Notes: generated from the letters alone by a model not told the origin. A stretch of DNA of 60,874 nt from Paracoccus sp. JM45 (GCF_003590715.1 NZ_QQVY01000013.1:1-60874), one strand, 5' to 3'. Shown: positions 46,608 through 56,002, numbered from the stretch's first letter. Numbers and translations are program-made.

Positions 46608-47641
46608 AAATCCTGATTACCGGTGGTGCAGGCTTTATCGGTTCTGCAGTCGTGCGATTGGCCATCCGGCGTGGGTATCAGGTGGTCAATGTCGACTGTC
46701 TGACCTATGCGGCGAATTTGGCCAATGTGGCCAGTGTCGCCGGCCACCCAGATTATGTTTTCGAAAAAGCCAATATAAACGACAGATCCGCGCTTGATCT
46801 GATCTTTGCGCGGCATCGTCCGGACGCCGTCATGCATCTTGCAGCCGAAAGCCATGTCGACCGCTCGATCGATGGGCCTGCGACATTTATTGATACAAAT
46901 GTCATGGGCAGTTTCCACCTGTTAGAAGCCGCGCGTGCCTTCTGGACGGCTTCAGGGCGGCCATCCGGATTTCGCTTCCACCACGTCTCGACCGATGAGG
47001 TTTATGGCAGTCTGGGTAAGACCGGTAAATTTACCGAAACCACGCCCTATGATCCCCGCAGCCCGTATTCCGCCAGTAAGGCTGCATCCGATCATCTGGC
47101 ACGCGCATGGTTTGAAACATATAAACTTCCGGTTGTGATAAGCAATTGCTCTAACAACTATGGACCGTATCATTTTCCAGAAAAACTCGTTCCGGTGGTA
47201 ATATTGAATGCAATATCCGGTAATCCGGTTCCGGTTTATGGTAATGGAAAGAATATCCGTGACTGGCTTTATGTCGAAGACCATGCCGATGCACTTTTAA
47301 CGGTATTAAAAAAGGGCACACCTGGCGAAAAATATAACATCGGTGGCGTAAACGAGGTTAGTAATATTGAGCTGGTCCGTTTAATACTTTCGCAATTGGA
47401 TGTACTTATTCCGCAGAAACTTTCTTATTTAAACTTGATTAAATTTGTCGAGGACAGGCCGGGGCATGACAGGCGTTATGCGATTGACCCGTCTCGTATC
47501 CGGCACGAGCTGGGGTGGGAGCCTTCTGTCACTTTGTCAGAGGGCATCCGAAAAACAGTCGAATGGTATTTGAACAATCGCGACTGGTGGCAGCCGTTAC
47601 TGGCACGCCATAGTGTGAACAGTCGATTGGGATTATCCTGA
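46604..47641 (+). CDS. rfbB: dTDP-glucose 4,6-dehydratase
   Basis: A 345-residue SDR dehydratase converting dTDP-glucose to the 4-keto-6-deoxy sugar. Cofactor loop [28 protein letters not shown], Tyr-x3-Lys in YSASKAASD, and [18 protein letters not shown] are all present. ATG 46604 overlaps rfbC (ATGA). The segment about 47130-47450 is clearly more AT-rich than the rest of the operon, with Leu TTA codons and AATATT runs that are rare elsewhere here; this may mark a recombined segment. The protein is nevertheless intact. Confidence 0.95.
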   Translation: MKILITGGAGFIGSAVVRLAIRRGYQVVNVDCLTYAANLANVASVAGHPDYVFEKANINDRSALDLIFARHRPDAVMHLAAESHVDRSIDGPATFIDTNVMGSFHLLEAARAFWTASGRPSGFRFHHVSTDEVYGSLGKTGKFTETTPYDPRSPYSASKAASDHLARAWFETYKLPVVISNCSNNYGPYHFPEKLVPVVILNAISGNPVPVYGNGKNIRDWLYVEDHADALLTVLKKGTPGEKYNIGGVNEVSNIELVRLILSQLDVLIPQKLSYLNLIKFVEDRPGHDRRYAIDPSRIRHELGWEPSVTLSEGIRKTVEWYLNNRDWWQPLLARHSVNSRLGLS

Positions 47642-48489
47642 TGCAGGGATTGGTTGTTTTTGGCCGAACAGGTCAGGTTGGATGTGAACTGGCCAGACTT
47701 GCCCCTGATGCAACATTCCTTGACCGCAATGATGCGGATCTTCGCGATCCGACGGCATGTGAGCTAGCAATCAAAGAGGCACGGGTTGTCATCAACACAG
47801 CGGCTTATACGGCCGTAGATCGCGCGGAAGCAGAACCTGCCTTGGCCTATGCGATCAACGCCGACGCCCCTGCGGCGATGGCCAAAGCGTGTAAAGCAAA
47901 TAATATTCCGTTCATCCATATCTCTTCGGACTATGTTCTGGATGGAACCGGAGATACCGCGCGCAACGAAAGCACGAAGCCGGCGCCAAAGAATGTCTAT
48001 GGAACTTCAAAATTGGCAGGCGAACAGGCGGTCATGGAACTGGGGGGGCAATGGGCTATTCTGCGAACGTCGTGGGTTTTTTCAGCCAACGGAAGTAACT
48101 TTGTGAAAACGATGTTGCGCCTTGGTCGGCAGCACAGTGAAATAAAAGTTGTTGTGGATCAATTTGGTGGGCCTACCCCGGCGCGCGATATTGCGAATGC
48201 GCTGCTTGTGATGGCAGAGGTAATGCAAAAGGATCCAAGCGCTGGTGGCATCTATCACTTTGCAGGATATCCCGACGTAAGTTGGGCCGATTTTGCGGCA
48301 ACCGCTTTGCAGATGTCTGGACTGGATTGTCAGATCACCCCGATCACCACAGCGGAGTATCCGACACCGGCTGTGCGACCGTTGAACTCTAGGCTCGATT
48401 GCCGCCTGATCGAAACCGCCTTTGGCATAGCAAGACCTGACTGGCGGCAAAGTTTGACGCAGATCATTACGCAACTGGACCAATCATGA
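47641..48489 (+). CDS. rfbD: dTDP-4-dehydrorhamnose reductase
   Basis: A 282-residue reductase making dTDP-L-rhamnose. It has GRTGQVGCELARL at the cofactor loop, NTAAYTAVDRAE, SSDYVLDG, YGTSKLAGEQ with the Tyr/Lys pair, RTSWVFS and DQFGGPTPARDIA. Start and rfbB stop share one base (TGATG at 47639-47643). Third gene of rfbCBDA. Confidence 0.95.
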   Translation: MQGLVVFGRTGQVGCELARLAPDATFLDRNDADLRDPTACELAIKEARVVINTAAYTAVDRAEAEPALAYAINADAPAAMAKACKANNIPFIHISSDYVLDGTGDTARNESTKPAPKNVYGTSKLAGEQAVMELGGQWAILRTSWVFSANGSNFVKTMLRLGRQHSEIKVVVDQFGGPTPARDIANALLVMAEVMQKDPSAGGIYHFAGYPDVSWADFAATALQMSGLDCQITPITTAEYPTPAVRPLNSRLDCRLIETAFGIARPDWRQSLTQIITQLDQS

Positions 48490-49382
48490 CCGATCGCAAA
48501 GGCATTATCCTTGCCGGAGGAAGCGGCACGCGGCTTTATCCCATCACGCTTGCCGTTTCAAAGCAGCTACTACCAATCTATGACAAGCCGATGATCTATT
48601 ACCCGATTACAGTTCTTATGCTGTCGGGGATACGCGACATTGCGATCATCACGACATCGCATGATCAAGCGCAATTCCAGCTACTTCTGGGCGATGGCAG
48701 CCAGTGGGGACTGAACTTTACCTATATTATACAGCCTTCGCCAGACGGGTTGGCCCAGGCTTATTTGTTGGCATCTAGCTTTCTGGACGGTGCACCGTCG
48801 GCGATGGTGCTAGGGGACAACATCTTTTTCGGGCACGGTTTGCCCCCCCTTCTGTTGCAGGCAGACAGTCGCAAAACAGGAGGTACGGTCTTTGGATATC
48901 ACGTCCGGGACCCCCAACGTTACGGCGTGATCGACTTCGACGATCAGGGGACCGCCCGAAGCATCGTCGAAAAGCCAAAGCTGCCCCCATCTTCCTATGC
49001 GGTCACCGGCTTATATTTTTTGGATGGGACCGCCCCAGACCGCGCAGCTGCCGTCAAGCCTTCTGATAGAGGCGAGTTGGAAATAACATCACTGTTGGAA
49101 ACCTATCTTTGCGAAGGGCTACTGTCTGTCGAAAAGATGGGGCGTGGTTTCGCATGGCTGGACACGGGAACATATGAAAGCCTTCTGGATGCCGGAAACT
49201 TTGTTCGGACGCTGGGGAATCGCCAAGGCTTGCAATCGGGTTGTCCAGAGGAAATCGCTTTCAACGCAGGGTGGATAAACGCAGACGAATTGACCATACG
49301 AGCTGAATTATTTGTAAAAACAGAGTATGGCCAATATCTTGAAAAGTTGTTGGATGAGACAAGGGACGTATATAATTATTGA
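48486..49382 (+). CDS. rfbA: Glucose-1-phosphate thymidylyltransferase
   Basis: A 298-residue nucleotidyltransferase that makes dTDP-glucose, the first step of the rhamnose pathway. LAGGSGTRLYPIT is the nucleotide loop, followed by KQLLPIYDKPMIYYP, VLGDNIFFG, EKPKLPPSSYAVTGLYFLD and AWLDTGTYESLLDAG. It overlaps rfbD by ATGA (48486-48489). It is last in the operon and is followed by an AT-rich gap. Confidence 0.95.
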   Translation: MTDRKGIILAGGSGTRLYPITLAVSKQLLPIYDKPMIYYPITVLMLSGIRDIAIITTSHDQAQFQLLLGDGSQWGLNFTYIIQPSPDGLAQAYLLASSFLDGAPSAMVLGDNIFFGHGLPPLLLQADSRKTGGTVFGYHVRDPQRYGVIDFDDQGTARSIVEKPKLPPSSYAVTGLYFLDGTAPDRAAAVKPSDRGELEITSLLETYLCEGLLSVEKMGRGFAWLDTGTYESLLDAGNFVRTLGNRQGLQSGCPEEIAFNAGWINADELTIRAELFVKTEYGQYLEKLLDETRDVYNY

Positions 49383-49763
49383 AACAACCTCAGATAGAAA
49401 TCTTATATTAATTACAACCGGATTTTAGTAACTTTCGCAAATTCCATTATTGCGTTTAAAATTTTAAATAATTGCAAATAATCTTATCCGAAGGTTAAGT
49501 ATCCTTCGGGCAGGCCCGTGCCATTCGAGGCTCAAGGCCGATCGGGTTCGCTTTAAGTTGGCGAATTCCGATAAACAGGGGGGGGATATTATATATTGGA
49601 AAGCTATATAAACTGTGAATGAAGCGCATAAAATCGCGCAGTCAATATATATATTCACCTTAAGATCTTGAAATATGGACCTGCCTTCGGGCTGGATTCC
49701 TTGTCCAAGGACCCCATCGGTTCGATTTTTACCAAGTATTGTTTTTATCAGTGGAGAAAAGAC
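49383..49763. other. AT-rich intergenic region before the RTX gene
   Basis: These 381 bp hold no supportable gene. Long A/T stretches (for example around 49383-49490 and 49590-49660, including TATATATA) contrast with the GC-rich neighbours. The region probably carries the promoter of the RTX gene and perhaps H-NS/MucR-type silencer sites. No sharp -10/-35 pair or hairpin is clear enough to annotate. Confidence 0.5.
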
Positions 49764-50489
49764 ATGACTACGATAAACGGAACTACGGGCGCTGATGTCC
49801 TGACCGGAACCGCAGATGCAGATGCAGACGTCATTAGTGGCGCAGGTGGCAGCGACAAGATCAAAGGCATGGATGGCAACGACGTTCTTAACGGTGGTGC
49901 TGGATCCGATTTGCTGGAAGGCGGCGCGGGCCGCGATACTCTGGCTGGTCAGTCAGGCGATGATACCCTGCGCGGCAACGACGGTAATGACCATCTGTTC
50001 GGCGGTGTTGGCAAAGACGTTCTGGATGGTGGCGCTGGCAACGATAAAATGTATGGCGGCCAAGGCAATGACAAACTGTTCGGCGGTGACGGTGCTGACA
50101 TCCTTGACGGCGGCCATGGAAACGACGTGCTTTCCGGCGGCGGCGGCGGCGGCGGGGACGTTCTGGACGGCGGCCATGGCAAGGATATCCTCGACGGTGG
50201 CGCTGGTGCAGATACGCTGACGGGCGGCGCTGGTGCTGACACGTTCATCTTCCACAACGGCGGCGGAAAAGACACTTTTGTCGATTTTACCACCGGTGGC
50301 GCAAGCGACACCCTGCAGCTGTCTATGAAACTGTTCGATGGCATGTCGATGACAGCCGAGGACGTCATCAGTACCTATGGAACATCAGTCGATGGCATGG
50401 CTGCACTGGACTTTGGCGATGGCGATATGATCGTGTTCCAGAACATGGCCGATCTGGCCGCTTTGGCAAGCCATATCGAATTCATCTGA
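49764..50489 (+). CDS. Short RTX (hemolysin-type calcium-binding) repeat protein
   Basis: A 241-residue acidic protein. Residues about 25-165 are tandem nonapeptides of the GGxGxDxLx type (GGAGSDLLE, GGAGNDKMY, GGQGNDKLF, GGDGADILD), which fold into a calcium-binding beta-roll. The C-terminal 70 residues (TFIFHNGGGKDTFVDFT, IVFQNMADLAALASHIEFI) look like a type I secretion end. There is no Sec signal, as usual for RTX proteins, and no catalytic domain, so it is probably structural or adhesive. A (GGC)6 run at 50136-50153 encodes seven Gly breaking the repeat register. ATG 49764 has GGAG eight bases upstream. No secretion genes are nearby. Confidence 0.87.
   Translation: MTTINGTTGADVLTGTADADADVISGAGGSDKIKGMDGNDVLNGGAGSDLLEGGAGRDTLAGQSGDDTLRGNDGNDHLFGGVGKDVLDGGAGNDKMYGGQGNDKLFGGDGADILDGGHGNDVLSGGGGGGGDVLDGGHGKDILDGGAGADTLTGGAGADTFIFHNGGGKDTFVDFTTGGASDTLQLSMKLFDGMSMTAEDVISTYGTSVDGMAALDFGDGDMIVFQNMADLAALASHIEFI
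50136..50153 (+). repeat. (GGC)6 trinucleotide run inside the RTX gene
   Basis: Six perfect GGC codons followed by GGG encode seven consecutive Gly within the calcium-binding repeats. Length changes here would stay in frame and would alter the spacing of two beta-roll turns. Confidence 0.9.
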
Positions 50490-50510
50490 TCGATGGTTTG
50501 CAATCTGGTC

Positions 50511-50540
50511 GGGCGGTGTGTCACAGCACCGCCCAATTTT
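50511..50540. terminator. Terminator between convergent genes
   Basis: Stem GGGCGGTG (50511-50518) pairs with CACCGCCC (50527-50534), 8-base loop, followed by AATTTT. It lies 21 bp after the RTX stop. On the other strand it falls immediately after the TAG (50541-50543) ending the extended frame of the convergent gene, supporting that longer frame as the original gene. Confidence 0.75.
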
Positions 50541-50732
50541 CTATGCGCGCCCTAGAAGATGCCGTAGTCTGACAACCCGTGCCGGCCGGTCGGCAAGATA
50601 ACTTTGTTCCAATATATCGATAACTGCCGCTGCTTCGGCACGATGGCCAATGCTTACCCTTGCCTCGAATATTGCTTCCAGCAATGCTTCATAGGGGCCA
50701 AAGCGGGCTTCGATGGCCAATAGGCCACGAAG
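50541..50732 (-). other. In-frame C-terminal remnant beyond the premature stop
   Basis: After the TAA at 50733-50735 the same minus-strand frame stays open for 63 more codons and ends in TAG at 50541. The translation (LRGLLAIEARFGPYEALLEAIFEAR, then AEAAAVIDILEQSYLADRPARVVRL) is helical, Ala/Leu/Glu-rich and protein-like. The simplest reading is a former C-terminal domain cut off by a point mutation such as CAA to TAA. A terminator hairpin sits right after the distal stop. Confidence 0.6.
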
Positions 50733-51503
50733 TTACTGCGTATCCGAAACCGGCTGATCCCGATTGCGCTGAATTTTCAGCCAACCAAGCCCCATTTGCC
50801 CATGATCATTCCTGCACTTGCGCAAGATGGCATGCGCGGCGGCTGGATCATCACGTCGGAAATAGGCATCAAAGAACCCCCGCAGTTGACCACTATCTTT
50901 CATATGTAAAAACGGCGTATGGGCGGCGAACGGCAATGGCCACCGGCTTAGCTTACGCCCCGCGTTCCGGACCAAGGGAACATGCGCGCTGTCCAATGCA
51001 AAAAATGGATCATATAGGATGTGGTGAACCAGTTCCGGATTAAGCGACGGCCTTAAGGGGTGAATGACGCGTGATTGTTCGACCACCTGCTGGAACCGTG
51101 TTTCCCATGGTGCCCAAGCGGGATCGACATAGATCAAAGGGGCCGCGGCCAGTAACCGATCCATCTTCAGGAATTGCGCGGCAAGGATGGCCCCTGCCCC
51201 GCCCATCGCCGCACCGACACCACATAAGGCGACTTCGCTGCCAACAGCCCGGTACAATGCCTCGCAAGCATCTGGAAATTCGGGCGTCTGCCACCAGTGG
51301 TTCTTCTTCGCGATGAAACCCGAATAGCCCATGTCGAAATCATGAGCCATTCCCGGCAAAACCGGCTTATGCGGTGGTTTCGCGGCCCAATGGGAAAAGG
51401 CCAGCAACATTCTGGACCGATCGGCACCGCGCATCACGACGCGAAGGTCATACCCCTCATAGATGATGGTCAAGCGACCGCCATCCTTATCGATATCGCT
51501 CAT
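50733..51503 (-). CDS. Alpha/beta-hydrolase-fold-like protein, truncated, nucleophile missing
   Basis: A 256-residue protein of a Roseobacter-type family found near surface-polysaccharide genes. The segment ALCGVGAAMGGAGAILAA corresponds to the nucleophile elbow G-x-S-M-G-G, but Ala stands in the Ser position, so esterase activity is not expected. Other features are FSHWAAKP, DMGYSGFIAKKNHWWQTPEF and LIYVDPAWAP. The stop at 50733 appears premature, because 63 codons follow in frame. Function unknown; a non-catalytic or decayed member is likeliest. It is convergent with the RTX gene and upstream of the betaine-demethylase reductase on the same strand. Confidence 0.6.
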   Translation of the reverse strand: MSDIDKDGGRLTIIYEGYDLRVVMRGADRSRMLLAFSHWAAKPPHKPVLPGMAHDFDMGYSGFIAKKNHWWQTPEFPDACEALYRAVGSEVALCGVGAAMGGAGAILAAQFLKMDRLLAAAPLIYVDPAWAPWETRFQQVVEQSRVIHPLRPSLNPELVHHILYDPFFALDSAHVPLVRNAGRKLSRWPLPFAAHTPFLHMKDSGQLRGFFDAYFRRDDPAAAHAILRKCRNDHGQMGLGWLKIQRNRDQPVSDTQ

Positions 51504-51574
51504 GGAAGACGTCCCGAGATCACTATGCCGTCGTCAGTGGCATGCCGCACATTCTGCGTCCAGAGGCAGCGCGA

Positions 51575-52651
51575 TCACAGATCGATTGCGATCCGCCCCC
51601 TCGGGTTCGAACAGCAGGCCAAAATCCAGCCCTCGGCTATGTCATCATCGCTGATCCCGCCGTTATGGATCATGTGAACCTCGCCTGCGGTTTTGCGTAT
51701 CTTGCAGGTGCCGCACAGGCCGAAGGTGCAGCCGGACGGAATGTTCAAACCGGCACGTTTCGCGACGGCCAGAACGGTATCTGTCTCAGCGCAGGCCGCT
51801 GTCACACCACTTGCAGAAAAGGTAATCTGGGCCCGCGCATCCTCATCAGGGGCAGCGTCGTCAATGACGGGCGCGTCGGATTCGGTCTGGACTGGGGCGC
51901 CGAAGCTTTCCTGATGATACATTTCCATATCATAACCAAGTGAGGTCAGCATTTCCCGAACCGCCTGCATGAAGGGTTCGGGACCGCAACAAAAGACCTC
52001 GCGCTCTAGATAATCGGGGGCCATGAGGCCTAGCATCAATTGGTTCAGGCGGCCTTGGTATCCGGTCCATGTGGTATAGGGTTCGGGTTCTTCAACCGTG
52101 AAGCGCAGCTGGATTCCCGGCACACGGGCGGCAAATTGTTCCAGTCGCTGACGGAAGATGATGTCTGACGGGCGCCGTGCAGCATGAAGAAAGGCAATAT
52201 CGGCGTTTTGCGCGTGGTCCCATGCCCAAGTCGTCATGGACATCATCGGCGTGATTCCGGACCCTGCCGAAATGAACAGATATTTCTGTGCCGGATGACG
52301 ATGGAAGCTGAAGATACCCGCGGGCCCATAAGCTTTGATCTGCATACCGGGGCTTAGGTGATCCAGCATCCATCGGGTCCCGATCGAGGACGCCTGTGCC
52401 TTGACCGTCACCGAGATCGACAATGGCCGCGAAGGCGATGACGAGATTGTATAGGTCCGCTGCACATTCCCGCCTGCCACCGGCAGGTCCAATGTGATAA
52501 ACTGGCCCGGCTGGTAATCGAACCACGCCCCCGAGGGCGCACGAAAGATGAAGGTGGCGGTGTCCACGGTTTCCGGCACGACCATGACGCATTCCAGCGG
52601 CTCGTCCTCGGACCAGGGTTCGGCATTCCAGTTCAGTCGGGGTTTCTTCAT
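51575..52651 (-). CDS. gbcB: Glycine betaine demethylase reductase subunit (hybrid flavin/2Fe-2S reductase)
   Basis: A 358-residue electron-transfer reductase. The FAD-binding domain has RTYTISSSPS, the NAD domain has ISAGSGITPMMSM and CCGPEPFMQAVREML, and a C-terminal plant-type ferredoxin domain has SGCTFGLCGTCK plus a final LACC supplying the 2Fe-2S ligands. It passes electrons from NAD(P)H to the Rieske oxygenase encoded four bases upstream. ATG 52651 is chosen because it fits that gap; a start ten codons earlier overlaps the oxygenase gene. The pair matches GbcAB; carnitine or stachydrine oxygenase reductases are alternatives. Confidence 0.85.
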   Translation of the reverse strand: MKKPRLNWNAEPWSEDEPLECVMVVPETVDTATFIFRAPSGAWFDYQPGQFITLDLPVAGGNVQRTYTISSSPSRPLSISVTVKAQASSIGTRWMLDHLSPGMQIKAYGPAGIFSFHRHPAQKYLFISAGSGITPMMSMTTWAWDHAQNADIAFLHAARRPSDIIFRQRLEQFAARVPGIQLRFTVEEPEPYTTWTGYQGRLNQLMLGLMAPDYLEREVFCCGPEPFMQAVREMLTSLGYDMEMYHQESFGAPVQTESDAPVIDDAAPDEDARAQITFSASGVTAACAETDTVLAVAKRAGLNIPSGCTFGLCGTCKIRKTAGEVHMIHNGGISDDDIAEGWILACCSNPRGRIAIDL

Positions 52652-52655
52652 CACG

Positions 52656-53888
52656 TCACTCTGCCGCGTGTTGCATTCCAAGGCGTGCGGACATCAGGCC
52701 GCAATACCAGTCGACAAAATGGATCACCCCGGCTTCCTGGGTGGGGGAATAGGGGCCGGGCTGATAGGCCGGTGACAGGATGCCCTTTTGGTTTTCCTCG
52801 ACCACCTGCCGGTCTTCGTCGTTGGTATCCAACCAGACACGGGTCAGATCCTCGATCGTGTAGTCGACACCTTCCACCGCATCCTTATGGACCAACCAAT
52901 TGGTGGTGACCTGCGTTTGGGTGGCATTGATCGGCAGAATGCGAAAGACAATGGCATGATCCGCCAGAAAATGGTTCCAGCTTGAGGGGAAGTGATACAG
53001 CATCAGGCTGCCGGCATCATTCCATGGCATCCGGCCCATGCGGCGCGACACAGCCGCTTTGCCGGACATCGTAAAGCTTTCCTGATCGTCCATCAGGGGC
53101 ACGCGCGCCATCCGCCATTGCATCTGCGGATCATTGGTAAAGCGTGCCGGAAGATCAGCGGCATCACAACGCGCCCAGTGATCCATGATTTCAGGACTGG
53201 CGGCATGCGGGCCATCCATGACGGTCATCAAAGGATCATCGGAATACGTCCGGCACAGTGACGGGTGCGACCCGCCGCAGTGATAACACTCGCGGTTGTT
53301 TTCCAGCACCAGCTTCCAGTTGCCATTTTCGACGATGGTACTGGAATGGGCAATCTTGGCATCTGCCAGACCTGATGGCGCAATAAAGCGGATGACGTTC
53401 TGGGCAAACTCGCTGATCGAAGGCGGAATTTTGGCCAGACAGATAAAGACCATTCCCGAAAGGTCGATACAATGGACGGGCATAAGGCTGTATTTCGAAG
53501 GATCGAATGTCGGCCCCATGTCACGTGCAAAGACAAGCTTGCCAGTCAGGTCATAAGTCCATTGATGATAGGGGCACACCAGTTTGGGGTTCGTCCCGTT
53601 CGCGGTCGCACATAGCCGCTGTCCTCGGTGGCGACAGACGTTGTGGAACGCAAGGATACGGCCATCCTCGCCACGGGTGACAATTACCGGAAAGGCCCCG
53701 ACCTGAAGCGTGGTATAGCTGCCCGCCTTTGGCAATTCGCAAGACGGTCCCGCGAACAGCCATTCCCGATACCAGATCTGGTCCAGATCATCCTGATACG
53801 CCTGCGCCCCGCAATAAAGATCATGCGGCAGTGCATGGCCAGTTAAACGGGATGCGATCAGTTCGGCAGTCGAGGGTGCATATGTCAT
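52656..53888 (-). CDS. gbcA: Glycine betaine demethylase oxygenase subunit (Rieske type)
   Basis: A 410-residue Rieske non-heme iron oxygenase that converts glycine betaine to dimethylglycine and formaldehyde. Rieske ligands are Cys85-x-His87 in CRHRG and Cys105-x2-His108 in CPYHQW. The mononuclear iron region is in ENNRECYHCGGSHP. ATG 53888 begins MTYAPSTAELIASRL. Size, motif spacing and the adjacent gbcB-type reductase support betaine over other quaternary amines. Dimethylglycine and sarcosine dehydrogenase genes are not in the window. Confidence 0.86.
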   Translation of the reverse strand: MTYAPSTAELIASRLTGHALPHDLYCGAQAYQDDLDQIWYREWLFAGPSCELPKAGSYTTLQVGAFPVIVTRGEDGRILAFHNVCRHRGQRLCATANGTNPKLVCPYHQWTYDLTGKLVFARDMGPTFDPSKYSLMPVHCIDLSGMVFICLAKIPPSISEFAQNVIRFIAPSGLADAKIAHSSTIVENGNWKLVLENNRECYHCGGSHPSLCRTYSDDPLMTVMDGPHAASPEIMDHWARCDAADLPARFTNDPQMQWRMARVPLMDDQESFTMSGKAAVSRRMGRMPWNDAGSLMLYHFPSSWNHFLADHAIVFRILPINATQTQVTTNWLVHKDAVEGVDYTIEDLTRVWLDTNDEDRQVVEENQKGILSPAYQPGPYSPTQEAGVIHFVDWYCGLMSARLGMQHAAE

Positions 53889-54016
53889 AACACAGACCGT
53901 TCCTTGGACGCAAAGCATGCGCTTTCACCCCCAGATTACGGTGCGGCGTATTATGACTTGGCAGATTTGCGACATTCGGATTGCGGAAACAGACATCCGG
54001 CGTGAAATGCCAAGCC

Positions 54017-54754
54017 CTAAAGATAGCCTGCCGAACGCAAGCGTGCGTGTTGTTCACCCGAATGCGGGCCAACGTGCTTCATGAGCTGTCGCAATTCACC
54101 CACCATATTGTCAGGGCGCATGTTGTTGACGGTATGGAACAACGAACTGTCGCGAAGCTCCTCGGACATGGTGCTGGTCAGATAGCCCTGATTACGCGGA
54201 ACGGCCCACAGCCAGCGACCGGCTTGCCTATGCAGGTTTGCATGGCGCAAATCAACGAAACCCGCCGCATCTTCGATCTGCTGCAGGCGCGGCAGATTGC
54301 TTCCTAACTGGCATGCGGTTCCAGTCCCCAGCATGTCGACCTTCATAAGGTGTGGGGCCCGTTTGTGGAACATCCAGTTTTTCCACCCACCTTCGCCGTG
54401 ATCATTTTTAGCAACCCAAGCGCTGCCAAGATATCCAAGAATATGCTTATCGGCAGGTAGCACATCAAAAAAAGAGGTGGTCTGTGCCACATAATCGGGC
54501 GGATAGACAATATCGTTGTCAATGGTAAAGACGATATCGTTATCGGCAGGCTCGAACGCATATTTCCCTGCATCCTTCAGATCACGGTCGGGTATCAGGA
54601 CCTCAATTTTCAGATGGCATGCAAGATCATCAGGAACGTCATCATAGCCGTTCAGGCAGATGAACAGGCGGTCCACTTGTGGCAGGATCGAGTTCACAGT
54701 CTGCATTAAAATTCCCGCGCGCGGCGGAAAACTGGCCAGATGTGCACGGATCAT
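54017..54754 (-). CDS. GT-A-type glycosyltransferase-like protein
   Basis: A 245-residue protein with a GT-A Rossmann-like start (RAHLASFPPRAGILMQTVNSILPQVDRLFICLNGYD) and IVFTIDNDIVYPPDY, in which DND is the metal-binding DxD equivalent. KDAGKYAF and DMLGTGTACQLGS also occur in this Roseobacter polysaccharide family. Probably a soluble sugar transferase. Its location next to gbcA and a siderophore reductase gives no functional clue. A GAGGG-type site precedes ATG 54754. Confidence 0.68.
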   Translation of the reverse strand: MIRAHLASFPPRAGILMQTVNSILPQVDRLFICLNGYDDVPDDLACHLKIEVLIPDRDLKDAGKYAFEPADNDIVFTIDNDIVYPPDYVAQTTSFFDVLPADKHILGYLGSAWVAKNDHGEGGWKNWMFHKRAPHLMKVDMLGTGTACQLGSNLPRLQQIEDAAGFVDLRHANLHRQAGRWLWAVPRNQGYLTSTMSEELRDSSLFHTVNNMRPDNMVGELRQLMKHVGPHSGEQHARLRSAGYL

Positions 54755-54819
54755 GGAGCCACCCTCAGGGTTTCACTAAGGATGGACATTGCCAGTGCAG
54801 GACCGTAGCGGTCAACTGT

Positions 54820-55803
54820 TCAGTCCCAATAGGCGGCGGCCATAAAATCGCGCTTCGCAATTCCCCGATCCAGAAGATGCTTGCGGGCATTACGCGCATC
54901 ACTGGCCCGCCCCGCAAACCAGACATAGCCATCCTGCGGTAGCTCAAAACCGGCAAGGGCAGCCAGCAGATCGTCAGATTGCGAAACGCGCGGATCATCG
55001 GTCAAAGCGCCCAGATCTGCCTGACTGGCTGTGATGAAGGCACGCACCGGTCCCGGAATCATAACCGTCGCCAGTTCCAGAATACGCCGGATGGCTGGCA
55101 ATGCCGTCTGGTCTCCGAATAATGTCAGGGCAGGTGCTTTGGGGCACCAACCGCCGCCCGGTCCGATAATCGCAACCTGCGTCCCCGGTGCCACCGTATC
55201 GGCCCAATCACAGGTCGGGCTGCCATTATGCCGGAAAATGTCGAATTCAATCCAATCACCACCCTGCGCGGCGACGGTATAGACGGGGCGGTGAAGCGCA
55301 TCGTCACCCTCGGGCCAGATTGTCCGTCCGGTCGGCCCGACACGCGGCCAGACCGGAACACGACCCTTTTGCGGTAAAAGCAGGCGAAAATGCAGGCTGT
55401 CCTGACCAAAGCGGGCGGCATCATCCCCAGTCAGGCGCACACGCATGAAATTGGGCGAAGGCAGATTGATATCTGCCACCGTCATCACGGACAGACCCGG
55501 TGCCAATGCCCCCTCATCGACGTGATCCCATGCGATATCCAGACCGGCCTCGGCAAAGATTTCGGTGGCGCTGTCCTGTAGATTGCCGATCAAACGTAGT
55601 TCGGGGGCCAGCAACTCGACGCGAGCGCTGTCGGTTTCGGCCGTCAGCCGAACCTCGCACCCCCAGACAAACAGGCTAAGGATGCCCGCCGTTTCAACCA
55701 GTGGTGCATCCCATGCACTGGCCCGCGCACGCAGCGCAACTGCAGCAGCACCCGAGGCGCGAGGAATAACACCGGCACGGCGGTGGCTGGACATAAGCGA
55801 CAT
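54820..55803 (-). CDS. Siderophore-interacting protein (FAD ferric-siderophore reductase)
   Basis: A 327-residue protein. The N-terminal 100 residues resemble DUF2218. The middle FAD-binding_9 domain has NFMRVRLTGDD and RPVYTVAA (flavin motif), and the C-terminal SIP domain has LFGDQTALPAIRRILE and YVWFAGRASDARNARKHLLDRG. It should reduce ferric siderophores in the cytoplasm to release iron. AAGGA precedes ATG 55803. No siderophore transporter is adjacent. Iron-responsive control is likely but no clear Fur/RirA box was identified. Confidence 0.88.
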   Translation of the reverse strand: MSLMSSHRRAGVIPRASGAAAVALRARASAWDAPLVETAGILSLFVWGCEVRLTAETDSARVELLAPELRLIGNLQDSATEIFAEAGLDIAWDHVDEGALAPGLSVMTVADINLPSPNFMRVRLTGDDAARFGQDSLHFRLLLPQKGRVPVWPRVGPTGRTIWPEGDDALHRPVYTVAAQGGDWIEFDIFRHNGSPTCDWADTVAPGTQVAIIGPGGGWCPKAPALTLFGDQTALPAIRRILELATVMIPGPVRAFITASQADLGALTDDPRVSQSDDLLAALAGFELPQDGYVWFAGRASDARNARKHLLDRGIAKRDFMAAAYWD

Positions 55804-56002
55804 GGCGGTCCTTTCGGTTAGGACATTCCTGATATGACCAACCTAATTTGTCAACTAAACAGGCGGCGCATAGGAATTATTGTTAAAACGAATAATGGAA
55901 TATTTTTTCAAAATACTTGGCAAACGGCTGGCTCTGTCGTATCCACAATGTGACGCAATCTGCGGCGGACCTGCAATCCGGCCGCAACCGGAGGGAAAAA
56001 AC

